Part shown: piece after piece, positions 50,812-60,972 of the stretch
Position numbering within the stretch: position 1 is the first letter of the stretch
Layout of the letters: every line of letters starts with the position of its first letter
Origin: Microstegium vimineum
Lineage: Eukaryota; Streptophyta; Magnoliopsida; Poales; Poaceae
NCBI GenBank assembly: GCA_022036555.1
Contig: CM039120.1
Coordinates: 20,042,350 to 20,106,349 of the forward strand
Direction: 5' to 3'
DNA length: 64,000 nucleotides
Notes under the pieces: generated by a model
What the model was told of the DNA's origin: nothing
Databases searched by the model: none
The model's input: only the letters and a program-made list of their open reading frames with translations
Translations under genes and position numbers: made by a program

Positions 50812-52791
50812 ATGGCAACGCAGTCACAGCCGATGGCCCATATGATGCACAATTCTGCGCCTGCTTCAACCATACAAGTGCCATCAGATGATCTCCAAGT
50901 AATCCCCAAGATACCTCTGATGCCACCATCGGCAAGCTCTGTGCCGATGCAACACATTATAACCACCGGCAGTCAATCTCTGGGGGCAAATTCTCAAGCT
51001 GGAGTGCCGGTTCCCCAGGGTAATCTGGTGATTAATTGCTCTAGAATTCAAGAGCCGCATGCTCCGATCAGCTATCAGCCATCGGTAAGTCATATGCCGA
51101 TGCTCTATAATCCTGGATGGGTCAACCAGCCGCCGGCTCAGCAGTCTGGCGCGCCAATGTATTATTATGGAGGCCCAACTTACACTCAGAGCGGACCATC
51201 GGTGCAGCAACCGATGAATGTGACAGTTCAGCCAAATCCGCCAAGTGTGCAGAATTACCCATCGGTAAGTCAACCGATGCATAGTGTCCAGATGACTGGT
51301 GTTGCGCCTGCAACTACTACGCATCTTCAAGAGGCGCATCAGCCGACTCCACCAGTTGACAACGAGCCAATGAGTCGGCAGGAGCAGGATGCATACTGGG
51401 TCGGTAAGATTGCCGAAGTCATGAAAGAGCAATTCGGCGTCAAACCCAAGGTCAACACGTACTCTTATCGGACTCCGTATCCTCCCGCATATGACTTGAT
51501 TCCTCTTCCAAATCGGTACAAGGTGCCCGATTTTACCAAGTTCTCTGGCCAAGACGACATGTCAACAATGGAGCACATCAACCGCTTCATTATCCAGTGC
51601 GGAGAAGCTGCCAGCAGGGAGGAATTAAGGGTGAGGTTGTTCTCTTCATCATTGTCTGGATCGGCATTCACATGGTTCATATGGTTGCCTCCGAATTCTA
51701 TAATTACATGGGCCGATCTGGAGAGGCAATTTCACAAGTACTTCTTCGCTGGCATACATGAGAAGAAGCTTACCGATTTGGTCAAGATGAGGCAACGCAA
51801 CGACGAATCAGTGGAAAGCTTCATGCAAAGGCTACGGGATGTGAAGAACAAGTGCTACAGTCTGGTGCTTGATGATCGGCAACTGACAGATTTGGCCTTC
51901 CAAGGATTGTTGCCGCACATCAAGGACAAGTATGCGTCCCAAGAGTTTGACAGCCTGAGTCATCTGGTGCAAAGAATTGCCGATCAAGATATCAAAACCT
52001 TTGAAACCAGTAAGACTTGGAACAAGATGGTGACCTTCATCGGGAAAGAAGAAGACTCTGGATCGAATGAGGAGCTGAATGTCGATGTGGCCGAATGGGT
52101 AAAGGATAAGAAGCCTGTGTCTTGTCCGTTCGGCCAAAAAGAGACTGAGAGGTTCACCTTTGACATCACCAAGGCCGATAGGATGTTTGACTTGTTGCTG
52201 CAAGAGGGGCGAATCAAGTTGGCGCCCAATCAAGTAATTCCATCGGCCGAAGAGCTCAAGAAGATTAGGTACTGCAAGTGGCATAATGCAACCTCACACA
52301 GTACCAATGACTGCAAAGTATTCAGGCAGCAGTAGCAGTCGGAGATTGAGTCTGGGCGTATCAAGTTTGAAAATTCTAAGGTCCAGAAACCGATGAAGAT
52401 TGATTAGCACCCCTTCCCAAACAATATGGTGGAGATCAGTGAAAAAACCAAAGTGCTGACATCGGAAGCTGCTAGAAGGAACTCATCGGTAGACCCTAAC
52501 TACCAAGTGCCTGAGCACGATGCAAGGAGGTTTGCCGATGACAGAAAAGGTAAGAAGGTTTCCGATGAGGGTAACAGTGCCAACAGGGCTCCTAGGGTGG
52601 TAATCACTCACAAACAGCCAAGGCGAAATCATCGGCAATCACGTGAAGAACGGTATCGGCAAGAAGAAGATGAGCATCGGGAATGGCTTTGGCACAAGGA
52701 CCACTGGAGGTGTCCCTTCTTCGTTCATTGCTGGGAAGAAGGCATCAAGCTGCCCACTACCGATAACTGTCTAGAATGCAATGGGTACTAG
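50812..52791 (+). pseudogene. Tat-out gag: capsid and zinc-binding region
   Basis: Open to a TAG at 52333, then continuing in frame with a further stop near 52405. After a QPM-rich segment comes the capsid (retrotransposon gag) domain: YKVPDFTKFSGQDDMSTMEH, LFSSSLSGSAFTWF, ITWADLERQFHKYF, LVKMRQRNDESVESFMQRLR and LTDLAFQGLLPHIKDKYA. The C-H-H-C motif YCKWHNATSHSTNDC and a Cys-rich segment CPFFVHCWEEGIKLP follow. It would form the particle shell and bind RNA. Confidence 0.85.
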
Positions 52792-52800
52792 CGACCTTGT

Positions 52801-53322
52801 TTTGATGATCAGGCACCCAGGTACGCCAGGCCGCTAAGAGAGAACAGATCGGCACATGACCGATTGGGGGGCAAGCTCAGTGCCCATGATCGACTTGGCG
52901 GGTGTGTTGACCAGGGGGAGCTGGAGGAGATGGCCAATGCTAGAGTGCCCGACGAAGAGATATTCTCCAGAGATCCCAACATCGGAAGAAGTGGAGATGT
53001 AAGCGGGGGAAAGCAGCACCAGCCTGTTTGGAAGACCAAGCTTCCTCCATGGTGCCCTAAGGGTTTGACTAAGACCCAGAAGAGGAGGATTCAGCACCAG
53101 CGCCGTGACGACCTGTATGACAGTACAGAACCTTCAGGAGAAAAGCAATGGAGGCCGAAGCGCAAGGACAGGGATCCATCGGCAGATATAAATATGGTTG
53201 TCATGTTGCCGATGGAGTTCATGGCGCCCGTCAGCGATGATGAAGAGGCTGCCGATATGGCACAATTGGTGCTGGATCCGATGACGGCTGTCTTTGAAAA
53301 GCCTGCCGAAGGTGAGAGGTAG
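52801..53322 (+). pseudogene. Tat-out gag-protease linker
   Basis: Continues after a TAG at 52789 with RYARPLRENRSAHDRLGGKL, QPVWKTKLPPWCPKGLTKTQ, then an acidic stretch before a TAG at 53320. No catalytic motif. Equivalent to 44155-44565 in Tat-in. Confidence 0.65.
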
Positions 53323-53850
53323 CATTTAAGGGCCCTATTTGTTAAGGGCAAAGTGGATGGTCAGCCGATGACCAAGATGCTAGTGGATGGTGGCGCGTCG
53401 ATCAATATAATGCCCTATGTCGTGTTCAGAAAGCTTGGCAAAGGTGATCAGGACTTGGTCGAGACCGACATGAAGCTCAAGGACTTCGAAGGCAATGTGT
53501 CAACTGCCATGGGAGCCGTATGTGTTGACTTAACCATCGGCAGTAAGACTTTGCTGACAACGTTCTTTGTAATCAGCGGCAAAGGCACTTACAACTTGCT
53601 CCTCGGAAGGGATTGGATCCATGCTAATTGTTGTATCCCTTCTACTATGCATCAGAGCCTGGTACAGTGGATCGGGGACAGAATTGAGGTCGTCCGCGGT
53701 GAAGATCCATCTACTATTGCATCAGCAGAGTTGGACACTTATGAGCAGACCAGGTGCATATCCGGCGAAGCCTGGGACAAGGAGTTCCTCAAAGTTGCCG
53801 ATTACCGCATCAAGCCGATCCAAGCAGTCGGTCCTGAGGAGGAGTCTTAA
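53323..53850 (+). CDS. Tat-out aspartic protease
   Basis: Open frame with the active-site region MLVDGGASINIMP (D-G-G in place of the common D-S/T-G, as is usual in Tat elements) and the second-lobe motif YNLLLGRDWIH. It ends VGPEEES-stop at 53848-53850, overlapping the RT frame start ATG 53850 by one base. It would process the gag-pol polyprotein. Confidence 0.85.
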   Translation, partial: HLRALFVKGKVDGQPMTKMLVDGGASINIMPYVVFRKLGKGDQDLVETDMKLKDFEGNVSTAMGAVCVDLTIGSKTLLTTFFVISGKGTYNLLLGRDWIHANCCIPSTMHQSLVQWIGDRIEVVRGEDPSTIASAELDTYEQTRCISGEAWDKEFLKVADYRIKPIQAVGPEEES

Positions 53851-55652
53851 TGGATCAGTTTGCCGATGACGGAAAATTGGGGCAGGGCTTTACGTCTGCC
53901 GATGACTTACTCAAGATCGACATCGGCGATGGTAGTAAACCTAGGCCTACTTTTATTAGTGCTAAGTTAGATTCCCAATGTAAGCAACAGTTAACCGATT
54001 TATTGAAAGAGAATAAAGATTGTTTTGCTTGGGATTATACAGAGATGCCTGGTTTAGACCGATCGATAGTTGAACATTGGTTACCCATCAAGTCTGGTTT
54101 CCAACCACATCGGCAGCCGACACGCCGATGCAATCCTACTATCTTACCCGATATTAAGGCTGAGATTACCAAGTTAATCGAAGCTGGATTTATTCGGCAA
54201 TGCCGATATGCCGATTGGATCTCTAATGTGGTTCCTGTGTATAAAAAGAATGGAAAACTTCGTGTTTGCATTGATTTCAGGAACCTTAACAAGGCTATGC
54301 CGATGGATGGCTACCCGATGCCTGTTTCCGATCTGCTGATCGATGCTGCTGCCGGACATCAGATTATTAGCTTCATGGATGGCAATGCTGGGTATAATCA
54401 AATATTCATGGCTGAAGAAGACATATCCAAGACTGCTTTCCGATGTCCAAGTCACGTTGGCTTGTTTGAGTGGGTAGTCATGACTTTTGGCTTGAAGAAT
54501 GTCGGTGCTACTTATCAGAGGACAATGAATTTTATCTTTCATAAGTATATCGGCACAATAGTTGAAATCTACATTGATGACGTGGTGGTTAAGTCTGGAG
54601 ACTTCAAAAAGCATCTTGCCGATTTGTGGAAGATATTAGAGTGCATGAGGGAGCATGGGTTAAAGATGAATCCTAACAAGTGCGCATTTGGCGTATCGGC
54701 AGGGCAGTTTCTGGGTTTCATGGTGCATCAGAGAGGCATTGAAATCGGCAGAAAGTCTATTGATGCAATTAACAAGGTAGTTGCTCCCACAAACAAGACT
54801 GAGTTGCAGTCCTTGATCGGCAAGATTAATTTCATCAGAAGGTTTATATCTAATCTATCTGGTAAGATTAAGTCCTTTATCCCTTTGTTAAAATTAAAAG
54901 CCGATCAGGAGTTTATATGGAAAGAAGAGCAGCAGTCAGCTTTAGAAGAGATTAAAAGATACTTGGTGAATCCTCCAGTCTTAGTTCCACCTCAACACGG
55001 GAAGCCTTTCAGGTTATATTTATCTGCCGATGACGGTGTTATCGGGTCAGCCTTAATTCAGGAGTTTGAAGGGAAGGAACGTGTAATATATTACTTGAGC
55101 AGAAGATTGGTGGATGCTGAAACCAGGTATTCGGCCATAGAAAGATTGTGCTTATGTTTATATTTCTCTTGCATTAAATTAAGGCATTATTTACTATCGG
55201 CCGAATGCACTGTTGTCTGCAAAGATGATGTGATCAAGTATATGCTATCAATGCCGATTTTGAGTGGGCGAATCGGTAAGTGGATTTTGGCACTATCGGA
55301 GTTTGACCTAAGGTATGAATCGGCTAAGGCTGTTAAGGGTCAGGTGATGGCCGATTTTGTTACTCAGCACTGCAATATGGTGAGCTTTGCTGAGATTGCT
55401 CCTTGGGCTCTATTCTTTGATGGGTCTACATGCAAGGATGGAGCGGGTATCGGTATTCTCTTGATTTCACCCCGAGGACAGAGGTACGAGATTTCGTTGC
55501 CGATTGTTGCCACTTCAACAAACAATCAGGTTGAATACCAGGCTTTACTTAAGGGGTTGGAGTTACTTAGGGAAGTGCGTGCCGATGCTGTTGAAATCTT
55601 CGGTGATTCTATGTTGGTGATTAACCAATTGATCGGGACGTATGAGTGCTGA
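53850..55652 (+). CDS. Tat-out reverse transcriptase, RNase H and archaeal-type RNase H
   Basis: 600 uninterrupted residues from ATG 53850 (MDQFADDGKL). RT: VCIDFRNLNKA, IISFMDGNAGYNQI, GLKNVGATYQR, catalytic YIDDVVVKS (about residue 242), FLGFMVHQRGIEI and LIGKINFIRRFIS. First RNase H: RLYLSADDGVIGSALIQEF to YSAIERLCLCLYFS. Second, archaeal-type RNase H: LFFDGSTCKDGAGIG, VEYQALLKGLELL and FGDSMLVINQL. It stops at a CGA-to-TGA change (TYEC-stop-SEV) that truncates pol before integrase. It would perform reverse transcription. Confidence 0.93.
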   Translation: MDQFADDGKLGQGFTSADDLLKIDIGDGSKPRPTFISAKLDSQCKQQLTDLLKENKDCFAWDYTEMPGLDRSIVEHWLPIKSGFQPHRQPTRRCNPTILPDIKAEITKLIEAGFIRQCRYADWISNVVPVYKKNGKLRVCIDFRNLNKAMPMDGYPMPVSDLLIDAAAGHQIISFMDGNAGYNQIFMAEEDISKTAFRCPSHVGLFEWVVMTFGLKNVGATYQRTMNFIFHKYIGTIVEIYIDDVVVKSGDFKKHLADLWKILECMREHGLKMNPNKCAFGVSAGQFLGFMVHQRGIEIGRKSIDAINKVVAPTNKTELQSLIGKINFIRRFISNLSGKIKSFIPLLKLKADQEFIWKEEQQSALEEIKRYLVNPPVLVPPQHGKPFRLYLSADDGVIGSALIQEFEGKERVIYYLSRRLVDAETRYSAIERLCLCLYFSCIKLRHYLLSAECTVVCKDDVIKYMLSMPILSGRIGKWILALSEFDLRYESAKAVKGQVMADFVTQHCNMVSFAEIAPWALFFDGSTCKDGAGIGILLISPRGQRYEISLPIVATSTNNQVEYQALLKGLELLREVRADAVEIFGDSMLVINQLIGTYEC

Positions 55653-57086
55653 AGTGAAGTTTTGATTGTTGTTCATGAGCGGTGTTTGCAGTTGTTAAAG
55701 GAGTTCAAAGAATATCGCCTTGAGCACATTCCAAGGCTGCATAATGAAGAGGCCAATCGGTTGGCACAGAATGCTTCAGGGTATCAGCCGATTCAAGAAG
55801 TCACAACATCGGTAACAGTTGCCGATGACTGGAAAAAGGAGATTGCCGATTACTTGAGGGATCCATCCAGGAAAGTTGAAAGGCATCTAAGGTTCCAAGC
55901 TACTAAGTATGTGCTCGTTGATAATGAGTTGTATTATCGGACAATTGATGGGGTTTTACTTAGATGTCTTGGAAAAGAGGAATCGAAAGAGTTGATGGGT
56001 GAAATCCATGAAGGTGTATGTGGAGCGCATCAATCGGCATTCAAGATGAAGTGGATGATTAGGCGGAATGGGTATTACTGGCCAACAATCCTGGAAGATT
56101 GCTTCAATTATTTCAAAGGGTGCTAGGACTGTCAGAAGTTTGGTAATGTGCAAAGGGCACCTGCATCGGCAATGAATCTTATAATCAAGCCTTGGCCGTT
56201 CAGAGGATGGGTTATTAATCTCATCGGCCAAATTTATCCGCCATCGAGCAAGGGGCACAAATTCATACTTGTTGCTACTGATTACTTTACCAAGTGGGTC
56301 AAGGCAATCCCCTTGAAGAAGGTGACATCGGCAAACATGGTGGATTTCGTTAAGGAGCACATCGTTTACCGATTCGGTATTCCTCAGACTATCACTATCG
56401 ATCAAGGGACCATGTTCACATCGGGAGAGTTTGATGACTTTGCTGTTAGCATGGGTTTCAAGGTATTGAAATCTTCTCCTTATTATGCTCAGGCTAATGG
56501 TCAAGCTGAAGCAACTAATAAGGGAGTCATTAAGCTTATAAAACGCAAGATTGAGGAAAACCCTAGAAGGTGGCATGTGGTATTAAATGAAGCTTTGTGG
56601 TTGTATCGGATGGCTTGTCATGGTGCAACCAAGGTCTCGCCGTATCAGTTGGTTTATGGACACGATGCTATCCTACCTTGGGAAATCAAAACTAGCTCTA
56701 GGCGATTGTCTTTTCAGGATCAATTGACGACCGATGATTATATTACTCTGATGAAAGATGAGTTAGAAGATTTGGCAGGTCATCGGTTGAGGGCATTAAT
56801 TAGTATTGAAGAGAACAAGAAGAGGGTTGCCCGATGGTATGATAAGAAAGTAAAGGTAAAGGAGTTTGCCGATGGCGATTTGGTTTGGAAGTTGATTTTA
56901 CCGATTGGGACTAAGAGCTCTAAATTTGGAAAGTGGTCCCCTAATTGGGAGGGTCCTTATCGGATAAAACAGTCTGCTCCTGGTAATGCGTACATTTGGG
57001 AAACTCTCGAAGGAGTAGCATTTTCTAGAGCGATTAACGACAAATACTTAAAGAGGTACTACCCTAGTATATGGGTGGACGCATAG
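55653..57086 (+). pseudogene. Tat-out integrase (one internal stop)
   Basis: Continues the pol frame after the TGA. Zinc region IHEGVCGAHQ ... CFNYFKGC-stop-DC, where CAG became TAG at 56124. Core D-D-E: VATDYFTKWVK, TIDQGTMFTS and NGQAEATNKG. C-terminus: WSPNWEGPYRIKQSAPGNAY, ending YYPSIWVDA at 57086. Apart from the stop, the integrase is intact. It converges with the antisense gene, whose stop is 118 bp away. Confidence 0.9.
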
Positions 57087-57203
57087 TGCTCAGTTAAATG
57101 TCGATGCACGAGAAGTTGTATAAACATCGGTAAAAACAAACTGGCATTATATTACAAGTCAAAATCAAGTATCAAAGTTACATTCTTGCCGATACAACAG
57201 ATA

Positions 57204-57943
57204 TTACAGTAAGGAGTGGATGGTTGATATCGCACGCAGGCGAATTTGCTCTATTTCTTCCATCTCCTTGGCATCGGCATCAGCAGAGCCCTCGACCGGC
57301 TTGATCTTTTTCTTCCACAGTATAGCTTGTCGCGCGTTCTGGTCCCTTTCTTGCCGCAGAACCTTGATGGAGTTGGATAGTTGGGTTTTCTGCTGGTTGG
57401 CTGCAGTCAGATCCCCCTCAACCTTCTGTAGCTCCGCCAGTAGCTCCTCCTTGCCGACAGTCGGGAGATCTCTTGATCAAGGTTGCCGATGGAGATTTTT
57501 GCTTGACCGATGCCTTTGTGCTTCTCATCGGCAATGTGTTTGAATTTGAGCTTCTCTTCCTCGCTCTTGGCTTGAGCGGCCCTATCGACAATGCGACGGG
57601 TAAGCTTCTGGTACTAGATCTGCTTGATGTCGAGGAAGGTTGCCTGGAGAAGGACTTCTGCTGCATCGGCGGAAAGATGACTTTGGATGTCCTTGAATGC
57701 AATACTTGCTGCCGATGAGTCCTGGATGAGTTGAGACGTGTCTTGTAGCAGCAAGGAGAGCAGCTCTTCAAGTTTGGACTTGATTTCTGCCGATAAAGCT
57801 GGGACAGAACTTTCCTCTTCCTCATCGTCGGGGACGTCGACTGCAAAGGATAACAGACTGTCTGCTTGAATGCGGCCTTGGCGTTCATCTTCATCCTGAG
57901 GGTTCAGGCTGTAGGAGAAGAGGCTGTCTGGAGAATCCTGAGC
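57204..57943 (-). pseudogene. Tat-out antisense gene, exon 5 (coiled coil)
   Basis: Begins AQDSPDSLFSYSLNPQDEDE after a CAG acceptor and ends AISTIHSLL-stop at 57204. Coiled-coil-like: LEELLSLLLQDTSQ, HIADEKHKGIGQAKISIGNL. One CAG-to-TAG stop (IKQI-stop-YQ, near 57615) and one frameshift near 57455. The preceding intron 57944-58008 (65 bp) has GTAAGT and TCTCAG ends. Confidence 0.75.
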
Positions 57944-58008
57944 CTGAGAAGAGGTTAGAGTTTGCCGATCGGAAAATTGTACTGTAAGCTTTAGGATGAT
58001 TAACTTAC

Positions 58009-58599
58009 CATCTTGAAGCGGATCTCCTGCCTGGGACTTGGTATGTTGGATGGTCCAGCTTCATCATGGACAACGGCCGCAGATGCCGATGATTGGGCCG
58101 GAGAAGCAGTCGGCACCACCGGTGGTGTTACTATTGGCGCTGCTTCCGACGTGGCGGCTGGTTCACGTGGTGGCGATGCTGCCCTTTCATCGGCTGACGG
58201 TGCCGATGCTAATGATACCTCCGCTGCTACGACGGGTGTTGTTTCTTCATTGAGCCCCGCCGGTACCGATGCCGATGCCGCTTCAGTTGTTGCAGTAGCT
58301 GCTGTCTCCTGGTCGGGAACATCATCCATCGGCTGATCAGGCACAGAAGCCGATGGAGGTTCTGTCGATGACCTGCCAGTAGTTAGTGCGATTGAGACCG
58401 GAGGCAGTCCTGCTGGTGGTGCATCGGCAGCTGATGGCGCAGTTGGAGCCGATGATGGAGGAGAAGCCAGCCTCAAGCGCCTTTTCTTCGTCGGCGCAGC
58501 AGCTGGGGAGCCAACTCGCTTTGACGAAGACCGGGGGGCATCGGCAACCGGGCTGGAAGGTGTTTGCCTGCTGGAAGCAGATGCCGATGACCATAGTGC
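58009..58599 (-). CDS. Tat-out antisense gene, exon 4 (Pro/Ala/Ser-rich, basic patch)
   Basis: 591 nt, 197 codons, phase 0 at both ends. Starts ALWSSASASSRQTPSS, with a basic patch PTKKRRLRLASPP (candidate nuclear localisation signal), a long Ala/Pro/Ser/Thr-rich region and the conserved end SPRQEIRFKM. No stop. The intron upstream (58600-58680, 81 bp) has GTAAAC and TTTTCAG. Confidence 0.75.
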
Positions 58600-58680
58600 C
58601 TGAAAATACAAAGCAAGTTATACAAGATAAATGTTGCCGATGAAACAGTATGTAATCGGTACAAGTAAAGATAAGTTTAC

Positions 58681-58872
58681 TGCATAAACTCGCGTCAAGG
58701 CAACAGCAGTAGCCGATGTAGCCTGGGCTTTTGTAGGTGTCGGCGTAGGTACCTGTTGAGGCGTGAAAGCGGCCAACGTCAGAGCTCTGGTGCCGATGAT
58801 GGATATGGGGCCCATTATCCGCAGATTGAAGGGCCTGCCACTGTTGCTCATTGTGGGGATCGGATCATCGGC
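58681..58872 (-). CDS. Tat-out antisense gene, exon 3
   Basis: 192 nt, 64 codons, phase 0. Starts ADDPIPTMSNSGRPFNLR and ends VALTRVYA. Same length as in Tat-in. Intron upstream 58873-58941 (69 bp), GTAAGT to CGACAG. That intron is a multiple of three without a stop, so retention would keep the frame. Confidence 0.75.
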
Positions 58873-58941
58873 CTGTCGAGTGCGAGTTAAGTACTGATGA
58901 CAAAAATAAAGTAATAGAAGTACATCAGATAGCAGACTTAC

Positions 58942-60402
58942 TGCGTCATCGGGGATGATGTAATCGGCGTCGATCAAGTGCCGATAATAGTGCGAAGACT
59001 TGGCGAGTAGCTGGCACTTCCACTCTTGCCACCAAGACTTGAACTCGTTGGTGATGAAGGAGGTTGGCGACCAAGAGGACAAGTCAAGGTCTGACAGATC
59101 GGCATCGGCAGGAAGGCTGATGACTTTATTCCAGTCCAGGTTACTAGAGATTGCCTGCCTGGGTCTTACTACCTTAGAGTAGCAGAGTTTGATCGGCAGT
59201 TGGCCAAATCCCAGTTGTCTTGCTGCCGCCGATGGATAGTAGAACTCGTAGGATGGTGGGGCATTCTTCCCAGATCCAAAGATATTTACTGGAATGGCTC
59301 GGGGAGTAATGCTCGCCCTCATGATTGCTTGGTTCTCGGGTAGGCTCACATCAGTCAAGTTGAACAGCAGCGAGAACTGGTTGTGTTCATCAAGATATGG
59401 CCACCAGGTCCGTTCTGAGGAGGGGAGTCCGGTGTAGAACTTCTGGAAATAATAGCCGAAGTGCTCTGCATCGGCATCGGTACCTGGCAGCACTATGATG
59501 GCCTCTCCAAAGTTAAGCGGAGGGCGAGTTGCCGATTCATCATCCCCGCATCGGTAATCTTCTGATATGTCCCTCGGGAATTGTTGGGCAAATAAGTCAA
59601 ACTGGAGGGCCTTGTGCATGTGTGCGTTCAGCCATAGATTGACAAACCACCAGGGGCCTCCGAGATTGCCGATGGGCTCTCCTAGCAGTAGCTTATTGGA
59701 TACTTGATGCAGCAATCGGTAAACTGATCCAAGGAGATACCTGTCTAAAGGGAGCCTCATTCCATCGGCAAGTAGTTCAGCCGCTGGGAGATGCATGGTG
59801 GTCGGACCGATGGTTTTGCCGCAGAAAATGAATTTTTCCAACCACATGTTTAAAAAGATGGCGTGCTCCCGTTGAGTTACCGATCCGGTCTTCTGGTTCT
59901 CTTTAATGTAGCCTGTCCAACCGCCGATATTTCGGGTGTTCACCTTGTACTCGGATTTTCTGTTGAAGAGGATGAACGTATCGACAGAAGTGATGTCTAA
60001 GCCGGTCAGCATGTAGACATCGGCAAGGGTTGGGGTAGCTGGTCCATGCCTAAAGAGGAAAGCATTCATACTATCGGACCAGAAGTATGAGGCTGCCATC
60101 ATTAAGTTTTCGTTCTTCTCCATATCGGCAATTGAAAGCCTAATGCACTGGTCCAGGTTGCGTTCTTGCCAGTACACTTGCTGTGATCTGACCACTCTCA
60201 GGTACCAGTTCTTCCATCCTTTGGTAGATTTGGGCCATGAACGGAATGTGTCTTTCCACAGTCCTAGATCAAAATGCTCAGATTTGAATGGTACCCGGTT
60301 GGTTTCTACATTGATGATGAAGGTGGGGTCTGGATTGCCCAATGGGCCTAGGCAGCTAAGATTGGAACCAACGAGTGGGATCACTACCTTATTGTACAGT
60401 TC
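58942..60402 (-). CDS. Tat-out antisense gene, exon 2 (plant mobile domain)
   Basis: 1,461 nt, 487 codons, phase 0, no stop. Starts ELYNKVVIPLVGSN after a CCCTAG acceptor and ends IIPDDA before GTAAGT. The sequence fits the plant mobile domain (PMD, aminotransferase-like): NLDQCIRLSIADMEKNEN, SYFWSDSMNAFLFRHG, MLTGLD, NIGGWTGYIKE, MWLEKFIFCG, GGPWWFVNLWLNAHMHKAL and NFGEAIIVLPGTDAD. PMD is found in transposons and in host MAIN/MAIL1 proteins involved in silencing and expression control. The Tat-lineage accessory role is unknown. It is the most intact gene in the window after RT. Confidence 0.82.
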
Positions 60403-60513
60403 CTAGGGTTCAAAGAAGAAGGGACGAATCAGAAAGAATGGGGATAAATCCAGGTTTTTTGCGAGGAATAGAACCATACAGAGGGGTCGGATTAGGCAGA
60501 GGATGAGTCTTAC

Positions 60514-60540
60514 CTTTGGGACGTCGACTTGGATCGCCAT
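60514..60540 (-). CDS. Tat-out antisense gene, exon 1 (start codon)
   Basis: ATG 60540 encodes MAIQVDVPK, nine codons, then GTAAGA. The intron 60403-60513 (111 bp) ends TTTGAACCCTAG. The splice joins phase 0 to ELYNKV in exon 2. Sequence and structure recur in Tat-in at 48678-48704. The predicted full protein would be about 1,000 residues. Confidence 0.72.
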
Positions 60541-60972
60541 TTGGAGTCAGAGGGATGCTTGGTTCGTCTTTGGATTGCGAAGGAGTACTGTTGCTCGAGC
60601 TTGCGTTCTTCAGAGCGGCTGGAGGTTGAAGACGAAGGCAGGAAAGTGAAAGTAAAAATGGGCTCAGGTAAAATGGGCGGTGTGGATCCCGATAACTTTT
60701 ATAAGCCTGTTCAGGGGTATTTTGGGGTTCTGTTTCACACTGTATAGGAATGTGGAGAGGCTCGCGGTAGATACGCGCGGTGATCGAGGCGGTTTGCAAC
60801 TGTTTGTGCTACAATCGAGGGATTTTATTATTAAATTGCGGTTCCACACGCGGGGATCAAGGAAACCGTACACCTATCTCGGAGGTAACGGCTACAGCAA
60901 CGGTTACAGCAATGGCTACAGTGGAGAGAATTTCGGCACGTAAAGTTATATGCTCCGAAACTGGGGGGCACG
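60541..60972. other. Tat-out antisense leader/promoter and PPT
   Basis: Between the antisense start and the 3' LTR. It contains the antisense TATA box (60697-60705), short GGCTACAGC-type repeats (60889-60920), and on the plus strand the polypurine tract at 60963-60968. Confidence 0.6.
60697..60705 (-). promoter_or_regulatory. TATA box of Tat-out antisense gene
   Basis: TTATAAAAG on the minus strand in the context CAGGC-TTATAAAAGTTATC, about 160 bp upstream of ATG 60540. Position and context are conserved in Tat-in (48861) and Tat-A (10035). Confidence 0.68.
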
